DNA of 64,000 bases from Pseudomonas tohonis. Its GTDB lineage: Bacteria > Pseudomonadota > Gammaproteobacteria > Pseudomonadales > Pseudomonadaceae. The notes beneath the pieces are model-generated. The model worked only from the letters and a program-made list of their open reading frames with translations. It was not told where the DNA came from and made no database searches. The DNA is taken from positions 3,288,001 to 3,352,000 of the forward strand of contig NZ_AP023189.1 in NCBI RefSeq assembly GCF_012767755.2, given 5' to 3'. Both the position numbers and the translations under genes were made by a program. The first letter of the stretch is position 1; every line of letters starts with the position of its first letter. This document shows, piece by piece, positions 58,891-64,000 of this stretch.

Positions 58891-59760
58891 ATGCTCAGTG
58901 CCGAGCTCAAGGCGTTCTACATGGTCGCGCGCCTGGGCAGCATCACCCAGGCCGCCAAGAAGCTGGGCCTGAGCCAGCCGACCGTCACCACCCAGATCCG
59001 CAACCTCGAAGCCCAGTACAGCGTCGAACTCTTCCACCGTGGCGGCCGCCGGCTGACGGTGAGCGAGGAGGGCGCGCGCCTGCTGCCCATGGTCAAGGCG
59101 TTGCTGCAGCAGGAGGCCGACATCGAGTTCTTCCTGCGCAACAGCGGGCAGATGCAGGGCAGCCTGCGCATCGGTGCCACCTCTCCCTATTACATCCTCG
59201 CCCTGGTGCGGGACTTCCGCGAGCGCTACCCGCAGATCGACGTGTCGGTGGAGATCGGCAACTCCCAGCAGGTGCTGGAAGCGCTGGAGGAATACCGCGT
59301 GGACCTCGCCGCCTCGTCGCAGAAGCTCGACGACCAGCGCCTGGTGCGCCTGGTGCTGGGCAGCGACCCGCTGGTGCTGGCGGTGCACCGCAGCCACCCG
59401 CTGGCCGGACGCCGGGCGGTGGCCATCGCCGCCCTGAAAGGCCACAACCTGCTGATGCGCGAGCGCGGCTCCATCACCCGCCAGCTCACCGAGGCGCTGC
59501 TGGACAAGGCCGGGCTGGACATCGGCCCGCTGCTGGAGATCGGCAGCCGTGAAGCCATCCGCGAGGCGGTGATCCGCAATATCGGCATCAGCATCATCGC
59601 GCGGCATGAAGTGCCGGATAACCCCGAGCTCTGCGTCATCGAGCTGGAGCAGGCACCGCAGATCGACGAATACCTCTATTGCCTGAAGGACCGCCGCCAA
59701 GCGCGTCTGCCGGCCGCGTTCATGGCCGTGGCGCACGAGGCCTGCGAAGAGGGCCGCTGA
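58891..59760 (+). CDS. LysR-type transcriptional regulator
   Basis: A 289-residue regulator with a winged helix-turn-helix (about 1-60; ITQAAKKLGLSQPTVTTQI) and a LysR substrate-binding domain (about 90-280). The start is an ATG just after the promoter-like sequence TATAATCG near 58853. The inducer is unknown. The nearest divergent gene encodes the small lipoprotein, a possible but unproven target. Its 3' end meets the minus-strand protease at a shared terminator. Confidence 0.92.
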   Translation: MLSAELKAFYMVARLGSITQAAKKLGLSQPTVTTQIRNLEAQYSVELFHRGGRRLTVSEEGARLLPMVKALLQQEADIEFFLRNSGQMQGSLRIGATSPYYILALVRDFRERYPQIDVSVEIGNSQQVLEALEEYRVDLAASSQKLDDQRLVRLVLGSDPLVLAVHRSHPLAGRRAVAIAALKGHNLLMRERGSITRQLTEALLDKAGLDIGPLLEIGSREAIREAVIRNIGISIIARHEVPDNPELCVIELEQAPQIDEYLYCLKDRRQARLPAAFMAVAHEACEEGR

Positions 59761-59780
59761 CGGGCCCGCAGAAGGGAAAG

Positions 59781-59799
59781 CCCCCGGCAGTGCCGGGGG
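59781..59799. terminator. Bidirectional terminator between LysR and metalloprotease genes
   Basis: CCCCCGGC and GCCGGGGG form an 8-bp stem with a 3-nt loop. On the minus strand it is followed by CTTTCCCTTC, a usable T-rich tail, so it serves the protease gene; on the plus strand it lies 20 nt beyond the LysR stop. Confidence 0.7.
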
Positions 59800-59806
59800 C
59801 CGTGGC

Positions 59807-61648
59807 TCAGAGCCGGTTGAAGCTGACGTTGTCCAGGTACAGGGACTGGTCCTTGCGGGTGCCCAGTACCAGCAGCTCCACGCGGCGGTAGGTGCCGGCG
59901 GGGATCTGCACGTCCTGTTGCAGGCGGCTCCAGGCGCCGCCCACGGTGCCGCTCATGCCCAGGGGCAGGTAGCGGCCCTGGCCGCTGGTGTCCTCCAGGT
60001 ACAGGTAGCCGTAGGTGAGGCCCTTGATGGCGGCGTTGCGGCCGATCATCACGTCGGCGGCCAGGCGGTAGCCGAAGCCTCCCTGCACCTTGCCCTGCAG
60101 CGGGATGCTGGCACCGCTGCCTTCGTACAGGCGGGCGTAGCTTTCCAGCGAGGTGCCGGTGTTGCCACCCAGGGTCACCAGGCGGGTGGTGCCGTGGAAA
60201 CCGGCCCAGCCGGCCGCGCCGTTCTCGAAGTTCCACGCCAGCGTCGAGGGGACGGTGGGGGTGGTCGGGGTGGTGGGCTTCGGCTCGGTCACCTCGGTCA
60301 GCTCCACCTCATCCACCAGCACGCTCAGGCCGTCGCGGCTGATCAGGCCGACGTAGGTGGTGCGCGGCGGGGTCTGGGCGCGGGTGTAGGTGAAGGTGCG
60401 CTCCAGGGTGGTGAACTCGCTGCTGGTCACCGACTGGGTCACGCCCGAGGCGCCGCTGTAGCTGATGCGGTCGTTGGCCTCGTGGAGGATGCCCAGGTAC
60501 AGGTTGCCGCGGGCGTTGGCGCCCTTGAGCATGACCTTGGCGCGCAGGCGGTAGCGGACGCCTTCGCGCAGGGCGGCGACCGGGGTGGCGAGGATGTCGC
60601 TGCCGCCGTTGGGCAGTTCCAGCAGCAGGGCGTTGTCGCGGCAGGTCTTGCCGACGTTCACCAGGCTCGTCGTGGCATAGCCCAGCAGGGCCTGCCAGCC
60701 CTCATCGGTACGGAACTCACCGTTGGCCACCAGGCCCTTGAGCGCCGGCTTGTTGCACCAGGCCGGGGTCGGCGTGGTGGGCGGCGTCGTCGGGGGCGTC
60801 GTCGGCGGAGTGGTCGGGGTGCCCGGGTTGGTGGGGTTCTGCGTCTCCGGCACCTTGGTGGCGCGCAGGGCAGCGATCTGCGCGGCCATGGCGTTCAACG
60901 CGCGAGCGGCGTCGGCCTGGTTCTCCTGGCCGCAGGCCTGGTTGGCGCAGGTGCTGTCCACCACGCGCGGCGAGGAGAACAGCGGGGCCTGGACGCGGGC
61001 GTTGAACACATGGGGGTAGCCCATGATGGTGGAGAACTGGCCCTGCACGCCGTAGCCACGGCTCCATTCGAAGGTGCCCTGGTGCCAGCTGGACTGGTAG
61101 TAGCCCTCGGTCTGGTCCTGCTCGTAGGAGTGGCGCAGGCCCATGTTGTGGCCGATCTCGTGGGCCATGGTGCTCAGGCTGCAGTCGACGCCGGTGATGG
61201 CGTAGGCGCTGTTGGCGGAGCCGGAATTGAAGGTGCCGCTGTTCTTCGGCCCGGAGAGCACGTAGCCGATGCCGCACACGCCGTAGCCCTGGCCGTCCTG
61301 GGTGCGGCCGATCAGGTGGACCATGTCGGCGCCGTAGGTCTCGCGCAGCTGCTGCACGCGGCTGTCGGCGGCGAAGGCGGCCAGGTCACGGCTGGAGACG
61401 GTGGGGTAGCTGGCCCAGTCCAGCAGCTGGCGATGCACCAGGCGCAGGCGCAGGTCGACGTTGCTTTTCTTGTAGGCGTTGTTGGCGTACTCGATGTAGC
61501 TGGCGATGCGCGCGTCCATGTCGCGGCCGTTGGGCAGCGCCTGGGCGTCCTTGGTGTAGAGCACCAGGATGTCGACGGTGCGCGGCTCGGCCGCCTGGGC
61601 GGTCTGGACGGCGACGGCCAGCAGGGCACCGATGAAGAGTCTGTTCAT
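59807..61648 (-). CDS. Secreted reprolysin-like zinc metalloprotease with C-terminal accessory domains
   Basis: A 613-residue secreted protease. A signal peptide (1-20) is followed immediately by the catalytic domain (TVDILVLYT), with no propeptide. The zinc site is HEIGHNMGLRH (His163, Glu164, His167, His173) and the Met-turn is STIMGYPH. A Pro/Thr linker (about 260-285) leads to two domains of jelly-roll appearance (about 290-440 and 455-613) separated by another Pro/Thr stretch. Proteases of this type are normally made with an N-terminal propeptide in cis. Here a propeptide-like protein is encoded 20 nt upstream. A second copy begins at 63861. Confidence 0.88.
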   Translation of the reverse strand: MNRLFIGALLAVAVQTAQAAEPRTVDILVLYTKDAQALPNGRDMDARIASYIEYANNAYKKSNVDLRLRLVHRQLLDWASYPTVSSRDLAAFAADSRVQQLRETYGADMVHLIGRTQDGQGYGVCGIGYVLSGPKNSGTFNSGSANSAYAITGVDCSLSTMAHEIGHNMGLRHSYEQDQTEGYYQSSWHQGTFEWSRGYGVQGQFSTIMGYPHVFNARVQAPLFSSPRVVDSTCANQACGQENQADAARALNAMAAQIAALRATKVPETQNPTNPGTPTTPPTTPPTTPPTTPTPAWCNKPALKGLVANGEFRTDEGWQALLGYATTSLVNVGKTCRDNALLLELPNGGSDILATPVAALREGVRYRLRAKVMLKGANARGNLYLGILHEANDRISYSGASGVTQSVTSSEFTTLERTFTYTRAQTPPRTTYVGLISRDGLSVLVDEVELTEVTEPKPTTPTTPTVPSTLAWNFENGAAGWAGFHGTTRLVTLGGNTGTSLESYARLYEGSGASIPLQGKVQGGFGYRLAADVMIGRNAAIKGLTYGYLYLEDTSGQGRYLPLGMSGTVGGAWSRLQQDVQIPAGTYRRVELLVLGTRKDQSLYLDNVSFNRL

Positions 61649-61668
61649 GGGGGACGTTCCTTGTTGGA

Positions 61669-62340
61669 TCAGCCCTGGGCGGGCGGCGGCAGGGGGGGCA
61701 GTTGCTTGGCGTCGGGGGTGACGATCGGGTCCGGCGTGGCGCGCATCAGCAGCGCGTTCTGGTCGGTCACCTGGGTGGCGCCGGTGGCGTTGTCCACCAC
61801 GAAGGACAGGGTCTGGTCGGGGGTGGCGAGGGTGATGTGGGTTTCCAGCTGGCCCTTCACCACGGTCAGGGTGTCGGCGTCGCTGCCGCCCTCCACCGGG
61901 CCGCTCCACACGGCGGTGCTGCCGGTGTTGTGGGTCTCGTCCAGCTTGGCTCGCAGGGGCTCCTGGCGGCCGGGTACGCCCAGTTGCAGGGTGCGGCCCA
62001 CGGCGAGCGCGCCCAGCAGGTCGGGGGAGGTCCGGGTGTGGTAGACGGTCATGCCGTCCTGCTCCTCGGCCTGCAGGGTGTCAGGCGCCCACAGGGCCAG
62101 GGTGGTGGCCGGGGGTACATCCTGCGGAGCGGCTGGTGAGGCTTTCGCGGCGACCGGGGCAGCGGCCTGCGGCAGGCTGCCGGCGTCTGCCAGGGACGGC
62201 GACGGGGTCGGGCGGGTGTCGGACGGTGCCGAGGCCACCGGGGCCTGATCGCCTTGTGCTGGCGCGTCCTTGAGCAGGACGGCGAGGGTCGTGCCGGCCG
62301 TCACCAGGGCGACGGCCGAGTAGAGCCAGGTTTTCCGCAT
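61669..62340 (-). CDS. Membrane-anchored propeptide-like protein of the metalloprotease module
   Basis: A 223-residue protein. One N-terminal membrane helix (about 6-24) is followed by an Ala/Pro-rich linker (about 28-80) and a folded domain (about 85-215) with LGALAVGRTLQLGVPGRQ, DETHNTGSTAVWSGPVEGG and TLTVVKGQLETHITLA. The WSG-PVEG and VVKGQLETHI pattern resembles the propeptide of secreted reprolysin/M72-type proteases. This suggests a separate chaperone or inhibitor acting in trans on the next protein. The start has AAGGAG about 9 nt upstream, and the protease gene follows by 20 nt. Confidence 0.75.
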   Translation of the reverse strand: MRKTWLYSAVALVTAGTTLAVLLKDAPAQGDQAPVASAPSDTRPTPSPSLADAGSLPQAAAPVAAKASPAAPQDVPPATTLALWAPDTLQAEEQDGMTVYHTRTSPDLLGALAVGRTLQLGVPGRQEPLRAKLDETHNTGSTAVWSGPVEGGSDADTLTVVKGQLETHITLATPDQTLSFVVDNATGATQVTDQNALLMRATPDPIVTPDAKQLPPLPPPAQG

Positions 62341-63147
62341 GGGGGGTTCTCCTTCTTCTTCACCCGGTCCGGGCCGGGTATTTCGTGATCCGCCGCTGCA
62401 CGTCCGTGATGCGCAGGCGGGGTCAGTCAACGGGCAGGCAAAGGCCGGCCATTGAATTCAATGACGACGCAAGGGGCTGTTCGGTTGAGCCGGTGAAGTA
62501 ATTCAAAAATGAAGTGGGTGCTACTTATTCAAACGTGCGGTGTCGGTTTGAATTGAAAAGTTCGTTTTTACTATCAGATTGCCAGCGTCTTAAGTTGCAT
62601 GAAGCCAACTAAGGGAATAGCGAGGAAGTTAAGCGGTACGCACTGGGATGCTTCACAAACTGTTGTAATCAAAGGGTTTTGTCTGACAATTCCGTCGATG
62701 ATGGCGACGTGTTATCAGCTGTTTGCTGTTGGATGCCGCCGGATTTCGCAATTACCCACGATTGGCGGCGAGGCTGTCAAACCAGCAATGTGCGAGAAAT
62801 CCCAATTATCCCGATGACCATCGAGGAACTGTTTAAGGTGGTGGTTGGTTCACTTGCGGAAGTTGAACGCGTTCAACTTTCTTCACGTCGTACAACGTCC
62901 TTCAGGAGGCGAGAAATCGGCAGCAGACGGGGCAGCAGCGCAATGGTGTGATCCAGCGCTTTGCTAATAGCGAAAGCGTATTTATGCCGCGTGCAGGCAC
63001 TGTGATATCAATTTTCTGGCGTCAATAAATCGAACAACTGGCCGTTACCCCTCGCAACGGTCGAACCTGTTCCACGGTTCGTCAGGGATGCTCTTCCGTG
63101 GTTTCGCTGCCACCCGGCTGTGCTGGGTGAAACATGGGAAGGTGGTC
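62341..63147. promoter_or_regulatory. AT-richer divergent spacer between the two protease modules
   Basis: An 807-nt spacer, clearly lower in GC than its surroundings from about 62450 to 63080. The weak ORFs in it lack ribosome sites and coding-like codon use. It should hold the promoters of both modules. A perfect 20-bp palindrome lies at 62860-62879. Confidence 0.6.
62860..62879. promoter_or_regulatory. Perfect 20-bp palindrome, candidate operator
   Basis: AAGTTGAACGCGTTCAACTT is its own reverse complement with no spacer. It lies in the AT-richer spacer, 268 nt before the plus-strand module and 519 nt before the minus-strand one. Symmetry of this length is unusual by chance and suggests a dimeric regulator site. 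Confidence 0.5.
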
Positions 63148-63840
63148 ATGCCCCGTACGCTCCTCTACCTGGCGGTTGCCCTGGTCACATCAGGTGTCAC
63201 CCTTGCCGTCCTCCTGCGCGATACCCCAGCGGCTCCGGCCGTTACCCAGCACACCCCATTGCCAGCAGCCCCGGCGGCTCCGTTGCCCGTCGCCCCGGTC
63301 ATGGCGGGCGCCCCCGTGGCGGCCAGCCCGATGCCGGTTGCGGTGAACGTGGTGCCGGCACCCCACGTCGCCACGCTGCCCGTGGCGGACGCCGCCGCCG
63401 ACACCCTGGTCGAACTCTGGGACAGCCACTCCCTGGTCCCCGAGCAACAGCAGGAAATGACCCTTTACCGCACCCAGGTGGCGACCACCTCCCTGGGCGA
63501 GCTGGCCGTCGGCAAGACCCTGCAGCTGGGCGTGCCCGGCCGCCAGGCACCGCTGCGCGCCACGCTGGACGAAACCCACAACACCGGTGGCGCTGCCGTC
63601 TGGAGCGGTCCGGTGGAGGGCGGCCAGCCGGAAGACACCCTCACCGTGGTGAAGGGCCAGCTGGAGACCCACATCACCCTCGCCACCCGCGAGCAGACCC
63701 TGTCCATGGTGGTGGACAACGCCACCGGCAGCACCCTGGTGACCGACCAGAACCAGTTGCTGATGCGTGCCACCCCGGACGCCCTCGTGACCCCCGATTC
63801 CACGCCGTTGCAGCCCCTCCCGCCGCCGACCCGCGGCTGA
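63148..63840 (+). CDS. Membrane-anchored propeptide-like protein (second module)
   Basis: A 230-residue paralogue of the protein at 61669-62340. It has an N-terminal helix (about 3-22), a long Ala/Pro-rich linker (about 25-88), and the same folded domain with LGELAVGKTLQLGVPGRQ, DETHNTGGAAVWSGPVEGG and VVKGQLETHITLA almost unchanged. The linker is the divergent part. AAGGTGG precedes the ATG. It is followed after 20 nt by the second protease, so the whole two-gene module is duplicated in inverted orientation. Confidence 0.75.
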   Translation: MPRTLLYLAVALVTSGVTLAVLLRDTPAAPAVTQHTPLPAAPAAPLPVAPVMAGAPVAASPMPVAVNVVPAPHVATLPVADAAADTLVELWDSHSLVPEQQQEMTLYRTQVATTSLGELAVGKTLQLGVPGRQAPLRATLDETHNTGGAAVWSGPVEGGQPEDTLTVVKGQLETHITLATREQTLSMVVDNATGSTLVTDQNQLLMRATPDALVTPDSTPLQPLPPPTRG

Positions 63841-63860
63841 GCGCTACAGGAACGATCACC

Positions 63861-64000
63861 ATGAAGAAATTGCTCGCCTGCCTGGCCCTGCTCCTGCTGG
63901 CCCCCTTCACCCACGCCGCCACCACCGAACCGCGCACCGTCGACATCCTGGTGCTCTACACCAAGGACGCCCAGGCCCTGCCCAACGGGCGGGACATGAA
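63861..64000 (+). CDS. Secreted zinc metalloprotease, second copy (5' part only)
   Basis: The first 46 codons are in the window: a signal peptide (MKKLLACLALLLLAPFTHA) and then TTEPRTVDILVLYTKDAQALPNGRDM, which is nearly the same as the start of the protease at 59807-61648. As there, the catalytic domain follows directly after the signal peptide with no propeptide. AGGAACG lies upstream of the ATG. The zinc site is outside the window. Confidence 0.85.
   Translation, partial: MKKLLACLALLLLAPFTHAATTEPRTVDILVLYTKDAQALPNGRDM

Noticed and set aside
60770..60835. Short GGCGTCGTCGG-type DNA repeat
   Set aside because: It encodes the Pro/Thr interdomain linker of the metalloprotease; ordinary low-complexity linker.
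62599..62951. Two overlapping small ORFs in the AT-richer spacer
   Set aside because: No ribosome-binding sites, codon use unlike neighbours, and no recognisable protein features.

Overview
The window is a GC-rich chromosomal segment of a gamma-proteobacterium, almost certainly a Pseudomonas (sensu lato, including Metapseudomonas). The support is the gene-for-gene match to the P. aeruginosa H1-type VI secretion (T6SS) locus, the strong G/C third-position bias, and intergenic palindromes of the GCGAAT-GA-ATTCGC type that are common in this group. The species cannot be fixed from sequence reading alone.

Region 1 (1-39667): one complete H1-like T6SS locus. The minus-strand half reads, from the central divergent promoter outward, tssA, tssB, tssC, hcp, tagJ, tssE, tssF, tssG, clpV and vgrG (1a-like). 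After an inserted plus-strand island it continues with a second vgrG (1b-like), a DUF6484 gene, a DUF2169 gene and a truncated thiolase-fold/ketosynthase-like gene at the window edge. The island holds a small SpoT/MESH1-like HD hydrolase and an effector cassette: an Eag chaperone, a Tse6-type prePAAR/PAAR/transmembrane effector, and a putative immunity gene. The plus-strand half is fha (tagH), tssJ, tssK, tssL, tssM, tagF, pppA, ppkA, tagT, tagS, tagR, tagQ. It supplies the membrane complex, the baseplate and the complete threonine-phosphorylation pathway: TagQRST sensing, PpkA kinase, PppA phosphatase, Fha target and TagF brake. Most genes overlap by 1-8 nt, indicating translational coupling. 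Two strong hairpins close the plus-strand half.

Region 2 (39800-53099): a chemosensory operon on the minus strand. In transcription order it has a soluble PAS histidine kinase and a NarL-type regulator, then a chemoreceptor without a periplasmic domain, cheY, a STAS protein, cheA, cheW, a 4-helix-bundle chemoreceptor, a second cheW, cheR, cheD, cheB and a soluble PAS-PAS chemoreceptor resembling BdlA. There are no flagellar genes nearby, so the output is unknown.

Region 3 (53222-59760): housekeeping and accessory genes. These are an FNT-family channel, a GNAT acetyltransferase, a HlyIII-family membrane protein, a PPK2 polyphosphate kinase, a small lipoprotein and a LysR regulator. They are separated by repeat-rich intergenic DNA with two weak small ORFs.

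Region 4 (59807-64000): two divergent copies of a two-gene module. Each has a membrane-anchored propeptide-like protein followed 20 nt later by a secreted zinc metalloprotease that has a signal peptide but no propeptide of its own. The second protease runs off the window. The AT-richer spacer between the modules carries a perfect 20-bp palindrome. This split propeptide/protease arrangement, the unassigned toxin/immunity pair of the Tse6-like effector, the repeat-extended VgrG spike and the apparently catalytically dead ketosynthase-like protein are the most interesting leads.
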